Assembly: GCF_004362525.1 (NCBI RefSeq)
Contig: NZ_SNXS01000002.1
Span: 124,001 to 188,000 of the forward strand
DNA from: Roseateles toxinivorans
GTDB taxonomy: Bacteria > Pseudomonadota > Gammaproteobacteria > Burkholderiales > Burkholderiaceae_C
Direction: 5' to 3'
DNA: 64,000 nucleotides
In this document: positions 36,440 to 45,968 of the stretch, piece after piece
How the letters are laid out: the number at the start of each line of letters is the position of its first letter
Position numbering within the stretch: position 1 is the first letter of the stretch
Made by a program: the position numbers and the translations under genes
The notes under the pieces: generated by a model
The model's input: only the letters and a program-made list of their open reading frames with translations
Told to the model about the DNA's origin: nothing
Database searches by the model: none

Positions 36440-36762
36440 GGTGAGTCCCAATCAATGTCAAAAAGCAGAATTGGGCGAGCCTCGTTGCGAGGCACATGGC
36501 AAAGCGCCTCTCGCGGGGCTGGCCCAATTCCGCCTTCGCTGCGGGTCGCGCAGGTCCGGCGCCTGACCGGCTTTGTGGGCCGGCCATCCGGGCGTTTTGA
36601 TCCAAACGGCCGGCGGGGAAGCGATTGTCACCCCAATGTAACCACGCCGTAACTACCGCATCCCCGGGGGTCATGCAATTGCGGAATAAGGTGATGCAAG
36701 CGACGATTGGGGGCTGACGCACTCGTAAGATCCGTCACGAATCCTTGACTTTCATCACTCCA
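36440..36762. other. 323-nt divergent region between pckG and the MOSC gene
   Basis: No gene is visible. The left third holds the terminator-like fold described for the pckG leader. The middle has a GC-rich dyad around 36558-36587 (CCGGC repeats). The right third is less GC-rich and may carry the promoters of both divergent genes, but no hexamer pair stands out enough to call. Confidence 0.4.
36460..36530 (-). promoter_or_regulatory. attenuator-like structure in the pckG leader
   Basis: Two 14-nt arms (36517-36530 and 36468-36481; one mismatch, GAATTGGGC/GCCCAATTC core) enclose about 35 nt. On the minus strand the second arm is followed by TGC and five T residues. A smaller hairpin, CCTCG-N3-CGAGG (36480-36492), overlaps the second arm, so the two folds compete. 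The whole lies 21 to 91 nt before the pckG ATG. Confidence 0.5.
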
Positions 36763-37338
36763 ATGAAACTGCTGCATATCAATGTGGGCCGAGCCGCGGC
36801 GCTGCAGGCCGAAGGCCAGACCGTGATGTCGGGCATACGCAAGCGCGCGGTAGACGGGCCGGTGCAGGTCGGCCCCATGGGCTTGACCGGCGACGAGCAG
36901 GCCGACCTCAGCGTCCATGGCGGCCTGGCCAAGGCGGTCTATGCCTATCCGCAGGAGCATTACCCGTTCTGGCAGACCGTGCGGGCCCAGGCCAGGGCGG
37001 CCGAGCCCGACGCTGATCTGCCACCGGGCAGCATGGGGGAGAACCTGTCGCTGAGCGGCCTGCTGGAGAACCAGGTCTGGATCGGCGATGTGCTGCGCTT
37101 CCCCGGCTGCGAGCTGGCCGTCAGCGAACCGCGCTTTCCCTGCTTCAAGTTCAACGCGGTGATGGGCTTCAACCAGGCCGTCAAGATGATGACGCAGAGC
37201 GGCTGGTGCGGCTTCTACCTGAGCGTGCGCTCACCGGGCCTGCTGCGGCCCGGCGAGGCCTTCGAGCTGATAGCGGGCCCACGCGAGGTCGGCATCAGCG
37301 AGCTGTTCCGCAGCCGCTCGGCGGGCCGCAAGCTCTAA
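36763..37338 (+). CDS. MOSC-domain protein (YiiM-like)
   Basis: A 191-residue MOSC-domain protein. It starts MKLLHINVGRAA and contains GLTGDEQADLSVHGGLAKAVYAYPQEHYPFW, GSMGENLSLSG, VWIGDVLRFPGCELAVSEPRFPCFKF and WCGFYLSVRSPG. The cysteine in RFPCFKF matches the conserved MOSC cysteine. The size and the 3-alpha-like tail resemble E. coli YiiM, which reduces N-hydroxylated base analogues with a molybdenum cofactor. An in-frame TTG 18 nt upstream is a weaker start. It converges with the old yellow enzyme gene with a 4-nt overlap. Confidence 0.9.
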   Translation: MKLLHINVGRAAALQAEGQTVMSGIRKRAVDGPVQVGPMGLTGDEQADLSVHGGLAKAVYAYPQEHYPFWQTVRAQARAAEPDADLPPGSMGENLSLSGLLENQVWIGDVLRFPGCELAVSEPRFPCFKFNAVMGFNQAVKMMTQSGWCGFYLSVRSPGLLRPGEAFELIAGPREVGISELFRSRSAGRKL

Positions 37339-38420
37339 GCCTTGGACTGAGCCAGCGTCGGATAGTCGATATAGCCCTCAGCGCCGCCGCCATAGTAGGT
37401 GGCGCGGTTCGATTCCTGTAACTCGCTGTTCTGGCGCAGACGCTGCACCAGATCGGGGTTGCCGATGAAGGCGCGACCGAAGGCCACCGTGTCTGCCAGG
37501 CCCTTGGCGATGACATCCATCGCCATCTCGCGGCTGTAGCCGTTGTTGACCATCCAGGAGCCGCCGAACTTCTGGCGCATCGCCTCGAAGTCGAACGGGG
37601 CGACATCGCGCGGGCCACCGGTGGCGCCCTCGACGACATGCAAGAAGGCCAGCTTCAGCGGCGCCAGCTGCTCGGCCACGTAGTTGAACAGGGCCTGGGG
37701 GTTGCTGTCCTGGCCGATGTCGTTGCTGGGCGTGACCGGGCTCAGGCGCAGACCGGTGCGGCCGGGGCCGATGGCGCCAGCGATGGCCGTCATCACCTCG
37801 ATCAGCAAACGGGCGCGATTCTCGATGGAGCCGCCATAGGCATCGGTGCGGTCATTGACGCTGTCGCGCAGGAACTGGTCCAGCAGGTAGCCATTGGCGC
37901 CATGTACTTCGACGGCGTCGAAGCCGGCCTCTATCGCGCAGCGGGCGGCATGGACATAGGCCTGGATCAGGCCCGGAATCTCGTCGGTGCGCAGCGCGCG
38001 CGGGACATCGACATTGACGAAGCCCTCGGTGGCATAGGTCTTGGTCGTCGCCGGCTTCGCTGTCGACGATACCGGCGCCTGGCCGCCCGGCTGAAAGGCC
38101 TTCAGCGAGATGCGGCCCACATGCCACAGCTGGACGGCGATACGGCCGCCCTCGGCGTGCACCGCGTCCGTCACCTTGCGCCAGGCCGCCACCTGCTCGG
38201 GCGTGTGGATGCCGGGGGTGTCCAGATAGCCCTGGCCCTCGGGACAGATTTGCGTGCCCTCGCTGATGATCAGCCCAGCGCTGGCGCGCTGACGGTAATA
38301 CTCGACATGCAACGCGTTGGGCAGCTGGTGGATGGCGCGGTTGCGCGTCAGCGGCGCCATCACGACGCGGTTGGAAAGTTCTACATCGCCAAGGCGGATC
38401 GGGTCGAACAGGGAGGTCAT
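37335..38420 (-). CDS. old yellow enzyme family NADH:flavin oxidoreductase
   Basis: A 361-residue FMN-dependent ene-reductase. It starts MTSLFDPIRLGDVELSNRVVMAPLTRNRA and has the substrate-binding pair in FDAVEVHGANGYLLDQFL. This is followed by RTDAYGGSIENRARLLIEV, GLRLSPVTPSND and the C-terminal VAFGRAFIGNPDLVQRL. It resembles NemA/xenobiotic reductase-type enzymes that reduce activated alkenes, nitro compounds or N-ethylmaleimide. The ATG at 38420 is preferred to one ten codons upstream. It lies divergent from rlmJ; no tetR-type nemR gene is near, so regulation is unclear. Confidence 0.92.
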   Translation of the reverse strand: MTSLFDPIRLGDVELSNRVVMAPLTRNRAIHQLPNALHVEYYRQRASAGLIISEGTQICPEGQGYLDTPGIHTPEQVAAWRKVTDAVHAEGGRIAVQLWHVGRISLKAFQPGGQAPVSSTAKPATTKTYATEGFVNVDVPRALRTDEIPGLIQAYVHAARCAIEAGFDAVEVHGANGYLLDQFLRDSVNDRTDAYGGSIENRARLLIEVMTAIAGAIGPGRTGLRLSPVTPSNDIGQDSNPQALFNYVAEQLAPLKLAFLHVVEGATGGPRDVAPFDFEAMRQKFGGSWMVNNGYSREMAMDVIAKGLADTVAFGRAFIGNPDLVQRLRQNSELQESNRATYYGGGAEGYIDYPTLAQSKA

Positions 38421-38530
38421 GGGACTGCTTTCGGGAATGGATGCCTCCAAGGGTACGCAGTTTTGATAAAACCTCGCGTCAGCGCCCCGCAGGAGTTCGT
38501 GCTAGGTCAAACAACGGCTACATTGCCCCC

Positions 38531-39385
38531 ATGCTTGCTTACAGACACGCCTTTCACGCCGGCAACCATGCCGATGTACTCAAACACCTGGTACTCGGCC
38601 AGGTGCTGCGCTATATGGGGGAAAAAGACAAACCCTATACCCTGATCGACACCCACGCGGGCGCCGGCGGCTATTCGCTGGAAGGCCGCTACGCCCAGAA
38701 GAAGGGCGAGTACGCGATGGGTGTGGGCAAACTTTTCGACCGCAAGGACCTGCCGCCCGGCCTGGCCGCCTATGTGCAGCAGGTCAAGGATTTCAACGAG
38801 GACGGCCAGCTGCGCCAGTACCCGGGCTCGCCGGCCATCGCCAAGGGCCTGCTGCGGCCCGACGACCGCATGCGCCTGTTCGAGCTGCACTCGACCGATT
38901 TCCGCATCGTCGAGTCTTATATGAAGGACAGGCCCAACACCCAGGTCAGCGACAAGGATGGTTTTGCCGCGCTGAAGGGCGAGCTGCCGCCGCCGTCGCG
39001 CCGCGCCGTGGTGCTGATGGACCCGTCCTACGAGATCAAGAGCGACTACGCCAAGGTGCTGACCGCCGTGCGCGAAGGCCTGCAGAAGTTCGCCGAGACG
39101 GTGCTGATCGTCTGGTACCCGCAGATCCAGCTGCTGGAGGCGGCGCAGCTGCCCCAACGCCTGAAGGCCACAGGCGACACCATGGCCAAGAAGGGTTGGC
39201 TGCATGTGCGCCTGACGGTCGCCCAGCCGGATGAGCGCGGCTTCGGCATGCTGGGCTCGGGCCTGTTCATTGCCAACCCGCCCTTTGTGCTGCACGACAT
39301 GCTGGCCGCCGAGCTGCCCTATCTGGTGGACAAGCTCGGCCAGTTCGACGGCGCAAACTATGTGCTGGAGCAGCGCTCCGTCTGA
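38531..39385 (+). CDS. rlmJ: 23S rRNA (adenine(2030)-N6)-methyltransferase
   Basis: A 284-residue RlmJ-type methyltransferase that modifies A2030 of 23S rRNA. The start MLAYRHAFHAGNHADVLKHLVL is the family signature, followed by the SAM-binding TLIDTHAGAGGYSL (about 42-55) and LYNP-like core. Motif IV reads MDPSYEIKSDY where E. coli has DPPY; the Pro-to-Ser change is worth noting but may be normal in this group. The C-terminal half includes GLFIANPPFVLHDML. A perfect GTTTT-GAT-AAAAC dyad at 38460-38472 lies in the gap to the divergent old yellow enzyme gene. Confidence 0.93.
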   Translation: MLAYRHAFHAGNHADVLKHLVLGQVLRYMGEKDKPYTLIDTHAGAGGYSLEGRYAQKKGEYAMGVGKLFDRKDLPPGLAAYVQQVKDFNEDGQLRQYPGSPAIAKGLLRPDDRMRLFELHSTDFRIVESYMKDRPNTQVSDKDGFAALKGELPPPSRRAVVLMDPSYEIKSDYAKVLTAVREGLQKFAETVLIVWYPQIQLLEAAQLPQRLKATGDTMAKKGWLHVRLTVAQPDERGFGMLGSGLFIANPPFVLHDMLAAELPYLVDKLGQFDGANYVLEQRSV

Positions 39386-39499
39386 GCCCTGCAATTGAGT
39401 GGCAGATCGCACGGCGGCACAGTGCCCCCGTGCAGGCACTCATGGAACTGCAGCATTTCTGCGCTAGCCTAGGGCGACAAACGGACTCTCCCGCCCCGC

Positions 39500-40180
39500 A
39501 TGAACCTCAACTTCAGCCCTGCCGCCCTCGCGCGCATCGTGCCGTTTCTGGCCTTCATGCTGCTGTTGGGGCTGCGCGGCGCGCTGGGCGATGCCGGCCT
39601 GGCAAGCCTTGACCCGCGCTGGGTCTATGGCCTGAGCGTCGCCGTGGTCGGTGGGCTGCTGGCCTGGTACTGGCGCGGCTATGGCGAGCTGGCGCGGCAG
39701 AACCTGCCCACGGCCTCTGAGACGCTGCTGTCCATAGGCCTGGGCCTGGCGGTGTTCGCGCTGTGGATACGGCTGGACGCCCCATGGATGATGCTGGGCG
39801 AGGCCACCGCCACCTTCCACCCGGTCGATGCCAATGGCGAGTTGCTGTGGCCGCTGATCATCGTGCGCTGGGTCGGTGCTGCGCTGCTGGTGCCGGTGAT
39901 GGAAGAGCTGTTCTGGCGCAGCTTTCTGATGCGCTGGGTGCAGGCACCGCAGTTCGAGACTGTCGATCCGCGTCGTGTCGGCCTGCGGGCCATCGCCATC
40001 TCGACCTTTCTGTTCATGCTTGCCCACACCCTGTGGCTGGGCGCCATCATCGCCGGCCTGGCCTATGCCTGGCTGTACCGCCGCACCGGCAAGCTGTGGA
40101 CGGCGGTGATCGCCCATGCGGTCACCAACGGCGCGCTGGGCATCTGGGTCGTGCAGACGGGGCAGTGGCAGTTCTGGTGA
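39500..40180 (+). CDS. CAAX-protease-like membrane protein of the PEP-CTERM-associated type
   Basis: A 226-residue integral membrane protein with about six to seven hydrophobic segments and CPBP (Abi) protease motifs: MEELFWRSFLMRW (EExxxR), FLFMLAHTLW (FxxxH) and IAHAVTNGALG (HxxxN). These hold the glutamate and histidine residues of intramembrane metal-independent CPBP proteases. The length and the phrase EELFWRSFL match the CAAX prenyl protease-related family associated with exosortase/PEP-CTERM systems. Two PEP-CTERM substrates are encoded 16-20 kb downstream in this window, but no exosortase gene is. Its role in processing them is inference. Confidence 0.78.
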   Translation: MNLNFSPAALARIVPFLAFMLLLGLRGALGDAGLASLDPRWVYGLSVAVVGGLLAWYWRGYGELARQNLPTASETLLSIGLGLAVFALWIRLDAPWMMLGEATATFHPVDANGELLWPLIIVRWVGAALLVPVMEELFWRSFLMRWVQAPQFETVDPRRVGLRAIAISTFLFMLAHTLWLGAIIAGLAYAWLYRRTGKLWTAVIAHAVTNGALGIWVVQTGQWQFW

Positions 40181-40245
40181 GTCTGCAGCAAAGCTCAAGC
40201 CCGGCTTGAGCAACACACCAGGCGCGGCGTCTAAGCTGCGCCGTC

Positions 40246-40929
40246 ATGAGCGCCGAAATCCTCCGCCTTTACTACAGCCCCAAGGCCTGCTCGCTGGCCT
40301 CGCATATCGCGCTGGAGGAATCCGGCCTGGCCTACACGGCCGAATGCGTGGACATACGCACCCAGGCGCACCGCGATTCACGCTTTCTGGCGCTCAACCC
40401 GCTGGGCACGGTGCCGGCGCTGGGCCTGGGCGATCAGCTGCTGACCGAATCGCAGGCCATCCTGACCTGGGTGGCCGACCGAGCACCCGAGCAGGGCCTG
40501 CTGGCAAGACCGGGCACCCTGCAGCGGGCCCGCTCGCACGAGTGGATGAACTTCGTTTCCAGCAGCCTGCACCCGAGCTTTCGCGCCATCTTCCGGCCCG
40601 AGCACTATGCGGGCGCCTGCCTGGCCGGCCAGGACGCCGTGCGCCTGCAGGGCCGGCAGCGGCTGCGCCAGGCCCTGCTGACGATTGAGCAGCGCCTGGC
40701 GGGCAAGAGCTATGCGGTGGGCGAGCGCTTCAGCGTCTGCGACGCCTATCTGTTCGTGTTCTTTCTCTGGACCTATGACGAGCGCATAGGCGCCGAGCTG
40801 CCGGCGCGGCCCCACTACCAGGCGCTGGCCGAGCGCGTCTGGCAGCGGCCGGCGGTTCAGCGCGTGGTGGCCACCGAACATGCGCAACGCGCCTATGCGC
40901 TGGCGCCCATGCTGGAGTGGACGCGATGA
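40246..40929 (+). CDS. glutathione S-transferase, beta-like
   Basis: A 227-residue GST. It opens LRLYYSPKACSLASHIALEESG, with Cys at the position used by bacterial beta-class GSTs, followed by NPLGTVPAL (cis-Pro) and LLTESQAILTWVAD (glutathione-binding ES). The C-terminal domain includes YAVGERFSVCDAYLFVFF. The stop overlaps the LigA-like gene by 4 nt, so it is the first gene of a GST-LigA-LigB operon. Beta-type GSTs near ring-cleavage genes often isomerise or dehalogenate pathway intermediates; that role is inferred here. Confidence 0.86.
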   Translation: MSAEILRLYYSPKACSLASHIALEESGLAYTAECVDIRTQAHRDSRFLALNPLGTVPALGLGDQLLTESQAILTWVADRAPEQGLLARPGTLQRARSHEWMNFVSSSLHPSFRAIFRPEHYAGACLAGQDAVRLQGRQRLRQALLTIEQRLAGKSYAVGERFSVCDAYLFVFFLWTYDERIGAELPARPHYQALAERVWQRPAVQRVVATEHAQRAYALAPMLEWTR

Positions 40930-41240
40930 GCTTGTACGCGGTGCAGAAGCTGATCTACCAGGTCAACCGCGACCCGGCCCTGGCCCAGCGGCTGAAGGCC
41001 GGCCCGGCGGCGGTGCTTGCCGACTACGAGCTCAGCGCCGAGGAGCTTGGCGCGCTGGCCGCGCCCGACATCGGCCTGCTCTATGTGTTGGGCGTCAACG
41101 GCCAGCTGCTGATGCACTATGCCGCGCTGTGGGGCCTGGCCTGGGACGACTATCTGCAGGCCATGCGCCAGGGCGTGCGCGAGCACGGGCCGGTGCGCGC
41201 CGGACTGTACGCGATGACCACCGACGGAGATCTCTCATGA
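40926..41240 (+). CDS. LigA-like small subunit of an extradiol dioxygenase
   Basis: A 104-residue helical protein matching the LigA domain, the small subunit of protocatechuate 4,5-dioxygenase-type enzymes: VQKLIYQVNRDPALAQRLKAGP, LADYELSAEELGALAAPDIGLLYVLGVNGQLLMHYAALWGL. The helix pair forms a lid over the LigB active site in the known structure. It overlaps the GST gene upstream and the LigB-like gene downstream by 4 nt each, so the three subunits are translated in series. Subunit pairing with the next gene product is strongly implied. Confidence 0.88.
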   Translation: MSLYAVQKLIYQVNRDPALAQRLKAGPAAVLADYELSAEELGALAAPDIGLLYVLGVNGQLLMHYAALWGLAWDDYLQAMRQGVREHGPVRAGLYAMTTDGDLS

Positions 41241-42055
41241 GCCTGGTCTTTGCCGGCATCTGCAGCCATGGCCCGGGCATCACGGCCCGCACCGAGCGGG
41301 CCGACCCGGCCAGGCGTGGCCGCTACTTCGACGCGCTGGCCACTTTGCGCGCCGAGCTGGAGGCGAGCCGGCCCGATGCCTTGATCGTCATCGCCGCCGA
41401 GCACTTCGCCAACTTCTTCATGAACAATATGCCTGCCTTCGCGATCGGCATGGCCGAGCACTACGAGGGCCCGATCGAGGATCCCGACTGGCTGCGCATA
41501 CCGCGCCGGCGGGTGCCCGGCGCCAAGGAACTGTCGCGCCGCCTGCTCGACGGCCTGCTGCCGCGCATCGACATGGCCTATTGCGAGGAATGGCAGTTCG
41601 ATCACGGCATCATGGTGCCGCTGCACTTTCTGACGCCCGGCTACGAGCTGCCGGTGATACCGGTCAACATCAACTGCCAGTGCCCGCCGATGACGCCGCT
41701 GCCCCGCGCCTATGCGATGGGCCAGGCGTTGCGCGCTGCCTGCGACGCGCAGCCGGAGCGCATTGCCCTCATCGGCACCGGCGGTATCTCGCACTGGCCC
41801 TGCACGCCCGACACCGGCAAGATCAACACCGCCTGGGACCAGGACTTTCTGCAACGCTGGGCCCGCAACGAACCCGCGGCGCTGACCGCCTACACCGATG
41901 CCGAGGTCTATCGCGATGGCGGCCAGGGCGGCTTCGAGATCCGCACCCTGATTGCCGTGGCCGGGGCCGCCGGCGGCCTGGGCGAAATCCGCTGCTACGA
42001 GCCGATTCCGGAGTACGCCTGCGGCGTCACCGTCGGCCGCATGGCCTTGGGGTGA
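41237..42055 (+). CDS. LigB-like catalytic subunit of a class III extradiol dioxygenase
   Basis: A 272-residue ring-cleaving dioxygenase subunit. The iron ligands can be placed: His in GICSHGPGIT (residue 10), His in VIAAEHFANFF (about 54) and Glu in GGQGGFEIRTLIAVAG (about 237). The catalytic histidines are in QFDHGIMVPLHFL and GTGGISHW. It forms the active enzyme with the LigA-like protein. The likely substrate class is catechols or protocatechuate-like phenols; specificity cannot be read. No complete meta-cleavage pathway surrounds it, only a GST, so it may serve a peripheral or lignin-derived compound route. Confidence 0.88.
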   Translation: MSLVFAGICSHGPGITARTERADPARRGRYFDALATLRAELEASRPDALIVIAAEHFANFFMNNMPAFAIGMAEHYEGPIEDPDWLRIPRRRVPGAKELSRRLLDGLLPRIDMAYCEEWQFDHGIMVPLHFLTPGYELPVIPVNINCQCPPMTPLPRAYAMGQALRAACDAQPERIALIGTGGISHWPCTPDTGKINTAWDQDFLQRWARNEPAALTAYTDAEVYRDGGQGGFEIRTLIAVAGAAGGLGEIRCYEPIPEYACGVTVGRMALG

Positions 42056-42056
42056 T

Positions 42057-43283
42057 TCAGAGGTCCTTGGCCTGGGTGGCGAACTCCGCCAGCATGAAGT
42101 TCCAGAACGGCTTGACGCAGTCCAGATGGCCGGCCGGCTGGGCCGGGCAGTCGGTCAGGGTGACCAGGCCGCCAGCACCCTGGGTCTGCATCGCCTGCAA
42201 GGTGGCCACTGCCGTCTGGTAGGGCACGGTGCGGTCGTCACGGCCGTGGTACAGCCGGGTCGGCACCGCCGGTTTCCAGTTGTGCACATTGCTGTGCAGA
42301 TTCATCGCGGCGCTGTCATCGGCCAGGTAGTTGTCGATGAAGTGCGGCGTGAACGTGACGTCGGCCTGGTCGCTCATCAGCTCCTTCAGCAGCAGGTCGC
42401 GCACATCGCGGCGCACCGTGTCGCTGAGCAGCTTGAACAGGCCGGGCTGCAGCAGCGGCGCGAGCTTGGGCGCGGCCGTACGCACACGGTCCAGCAGCTG
42501 GTCCATCGTGACCTCGACGCTGTAGGGGCCCGCGCCGGTCACGACGCTGACCAGTTGGCTGCGCACCGGGCTGGTGCTGGCCTGCAGCACACGGTGCGCG
42601 GCCATCGTCACGTAGCCGCCCTCGGAATAGCCGCCGAGAAAGAGCTGCTTGTTATCCAGGATCTTCTGGGTATAGCGCCAGTAGCGGGTGGCGGTCAGCA
42701 GGTCCATCACCACGGCGGCCGATGGCGCGGCCAGCAGATAGGGATGGGGCACGCCCTTCGATGCGCCATAGCCCACGTAGTCGGCCGCGACGACGATGTA
42801 GCCGCTTGATGCCATCACCACCGCCGCCTCCGCCGCCACCGCGTGGTTGCTGGGCACCTCGGCATTGCGCATCGTCGTGCCATGCTGATAGGCCAGCACC
42901 GGGCTGACCGCATTGACGGGCTTGACCGGCACGCTGACCAGCGCCGAGGCCAGCACCTCCTTGCCGGCGGCGTCCAGGGTCAGGTACTCGATACGGTAGT
43001 TGGTGACCTCGTACTTGGGCACGACGTCGGGCGCCTTGGCGCCGGCGTCTCGCAGGGCGATCGAGATGTCGGCGGCGGTGATGCTATTCAGCTTGGTCGC
43101 AGTCCTGAACTCGCCGGGGCCCTTGACCTGGACGATGGGGTCGGGCGGCACGACGACCACCGGCGGCGGAATGGCCGGATCAGCGATACCGGGGCTGCCG
43201 CCGCCGCAGGCCGCCAGCAGCAGCGCGCACAGCGAAGCCGACAGCAGGTTCGGACGCAGGCCCGATGCTGAGCTATGACTCAT
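42057..43283 (-). CDS. secreted alpha/beta hydrolase lipoprotein (lipase-like)
   Basis: A 408-residue lipoprotein with lipobox LLLAACGGG (Cys26) and a proline-rich linker (PPPVVVVPPDP). The catalytic domain has the oxyanion segment AYQHGTTM, the pattern VVAADYVGYGAS, and the nucleophile elbow LGGYSEGGYVTM. The likely acid is in YHGRDDRTVPY and a probable histidine in PAGHLDCVKPF. This resembles secretory lipase/esterase-type proteins related to Candida LIP and bacterial homologues. The start at 43283 gives the signal peptide; the frame is open far upstream without one. The substrate is unknown. Confidence 0.85.
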   Translation of the reverse strand: MSHSSASGLRPNLLSASLCALLLAACGGGSPGIADPAIPPPVVVVPPDPIVQVKGPGEFRTATKLNSITAADISIALRDAGAKAPDVVPKYEVTNYRIEYLTLDAAGKEVLASALVSVPVKPVNAVSPVLAYQHGTTMRNAEVPSNHAVAAEAAVVMASSGYIVVAADYVGYGASKGVPHPYLLAAPSAAVVMDLLTATRYWRYTQKILDNKQLFLGGYSEGGYVTMAAHRVLQASTSPVRSQLVSVVTGAGPYSVEVTMDQLLDRVRTAAPKLAPLLQPGLFKLLSDTVRRDVRDLLLKELMSDQADVTFTPHFIDNYLADDSAAMNLHSNVHNWKPAVPTRLYHGRDDRTVPYQTAVATLQAMQTQGAGGLVTLTDCPAQPAGHLDCVKPFWNFMLAEFATQAKDL

Positions 43284-43354
43284 GAGATTCTCCCCTGGAT
43301 GCGGATCCTGCGGTCTGTGCCGCGGCTGTGGGCAGCATCCTAGCCCAGGGTACG

Positions 43355-43858
43355 TCAAGCAAAAAGCAGACGCCAGCGCAGCCAGGCGCGGCGGGCCAGC
43401 CGCCTGGCGCGCTTCAGCTCGTGCCAGGCCCGCGAGGCGCGCACCTGGGCCAGCAGGGCGGTCTTCCAGGCCAACCAGCGCGTGTAAAGCCGGGCGAACC
43501 AGGCCAGGCGCATCAGCGCCGGCTGGGTCAGCTGGAACAGCCGCGCCATCACCGCCGTGCCCACCAGCTTGGCCAGCACAATCACCGCCAAGCCCAGGCC
43601 CGCACGGCCGATGCCGATCAGCCACAGCGCCAGCAGCTTCACCGGCAGCAGCAGCACCGTGGGCACGATGAACAGAGCGAGCGCGGCATAGGGTGGCAAG
43701 CCACCAACCCAGCGTTCGATCTGGCGGAACAGCGGCAGCGCGCCGATGCGGGCCATCAGCCGCGACAGCGGCGCCCAGCCCCATTCCTCGAACAGTATCA
43801 GCAGCGCCAGCAGCCAGCCGCCCACGGTCTTGAGCGCGCGCAGCAGCCGGCTCATCAC
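43355..43858 (-). CDS. small membrane protein, unknown
   Basis: A 167-residue protein with hydrophobic segments at about residues 11-31, 56-72, 73-88 and 89-105, and a strongly basic C-terminal tail (HELKRARRLARRAWLRWR). The segment PPYAALALFIVPTVLLLPVKLLALWLIG is characteristic of an uncharacterised proteobacterial membrane family. It starts 5 nt after the tgt stop, so it is probably co-transcribed with tgt. In many proteobacteria yajC follows tgt; this protein is not YajC. No function can be assigned. Confidence 0.65.
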   Translation of the reverse strand: MMSRLLRALKTVGGWLLALLILFEEWGWAPLSRLMARIGALPLFRQIERWVGGLPPYAALALFIVPTVLLLPVKLLALWLIGIGRAGLGLAVIVLAKLVGTAVMARLFQLTQPALMRLAWFARLYTRWLAWKTALLAQVRASRAWHELKRARRLARRAWLRWRLLFA

Positions 43859-43863
43859 AGCAC

Positions 43864-45030
<1,167 letters not shown>

Positions 45031-45032
45031 CT

Positions 45033-45620
45033 ATGCCCTATTCCCTCGCCCAGGCCGTACACAGCGAACTGATCATCAAGAAGAGCCGCTTCATCGGCTG
45101 TGTCGAGCCCTGCGCGGACCGGGCGACAGCGCTGGTGAGGGTCGCAGAGCTTCGTACCCAGCATGTGGGTGCTGTGCACGTTTGCTGGGCCCTGCTGGCC
45201 GGCGGCCAGTCGGCGGCGGTCGATGACGGCGAGCCCAGCGGCACCGCCGGCCGACCGATGCTGGAGGTAATGCGCCATCAGGATCTCGAGGGCGTGCTGG
45301 CCACCGTGGTGCGCTACTGGGGTGGCGTCAAGCTCGGCGCCGGCGGCCTGGTGCGAGCCTATACCGACAGCGTGGCCCAGGCCCTGCTGACCGCCACCAA
45401 GGTGCCGCTGCAGCGCCTGGTGCAGCTGCGCTGTACCGTGCCCTATGCCCAGGAGGGGGTGCTGCGGCGTGAGCTGGACGCCGCCCAGGCCACACTGACC
45501 CAGGTCGAGCATGGCAGCCAGGTCGAGCTGTGGTTCAGCCTGGCGGAGAGCGGCTCGGCGACGCTGGTCAGTCGATTGAACGATGCGACCCAAGGGCGCA
45601 TCGGCTGGCTCACGGCCTAG
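45033..45620 (+). CDS. yigZ: YigZ/IMPACT-family protein
   Basis: A 195-residue protein of the YigZ family, bacterial relatives of yeast YIH1/IMPACT. Conserved blocks: IIKKSRFIGCVEPC near the N-terminus, AVDDGEPSGTAGRPMLEVMRHQDLEGVLATVVRYWGGVKLGAGGLVRAYTDS in the middle (quoted here as one run of separate motifs DDGEPSGTAG, YWGGVKLG and GLVRAY). The function in bacteria is uncertain; RNA or ribosome association is suspected. It is divergent from tgt with a 38-nt gap, and its stop overlaps the GIY-YIG-like gene on the other strand by 4 nt. It breaks the tgt-queA pair. Confidence 0.9.
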   Translation: MPYSLAQAVHSELIIKKSRFIGCVEPCADRATALVRVAELRTQHVGAVHVCWALLAGGQSAAVDDGEPSGTAGRPMLEVMRHQDLEGVLATVVRYWGGVKLGAGGLVRAYTDSVAQALLTATKVPLQRLVQLRCTVPYAQEGVLRRELDAAQATLTQVEHGSQVELWFSLAESGSATLVSRLNDATQGRIGWLTA

Positions 45621-45955
45621 GCTTGCCAGACCCCGTAGCCGGCCTCGCGCAGCGCAATCGCCAGTTCCACCTCCATGTCACGTGCTCCGTCGTACGGCAT
45701 CGGGTTGTAGCACTCGTACAGCTGGGGCAGCAGGCGCAGGCCGTAGTCGAACACATAGCGATTCGACTGGATGCCGGCCTTGTGCTTGTCGAAGCGCAGG
45801 TCCGGGTCGACGCCGGTCATGCCCACGTAAACGAAAGGCTTGCCCAGCTGGTAGTCCGGGTTGGCCTTGCGAAAGCGCGGCTCGTTCCAGACCTGATCGG
45901 CCAGCTCGACGACGTAGACGCTGTGGTGATGGCTGCGTGGTGGTCGCTTGGCCAT
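45617..45955 (-). CDS. GIY-YIG nuclease-like small protein
   Basis: A 112-residue protein. The order HSVYVVEL, then FVYVGMTGVDPDLRFDKHKAG, then CYNPMPYDGARDMEVELAIALREAGYGVW fits a minimal GIY-YIG domain. VYV/YVG would be the paired motif, Arg in LRFDKH the active-site basic residue, and Glu in DMEVELA the metal ligand. The assignment is from motif order only. No second domain is present, so it would be a stand-alone nuclease or a non-catalytic relative. It lies between queA and yigZ, 13 nt after queA on the same strand, and may be co-transcribed with queA. Confidence 0.55.
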   Translation of the reverse strand: MAKRPPRSHHHSVYVVELADQVWNEPRFRKANPDYQLGKPFVYVGMTGVDPDLRFDKHKAGIQSNRYVFDYGLRLLPQLYECYNPMPYDGARDMEVELAIALREAGYGVWQA

Positions 45956-45968
45956 CGCGGGGCCTCAA

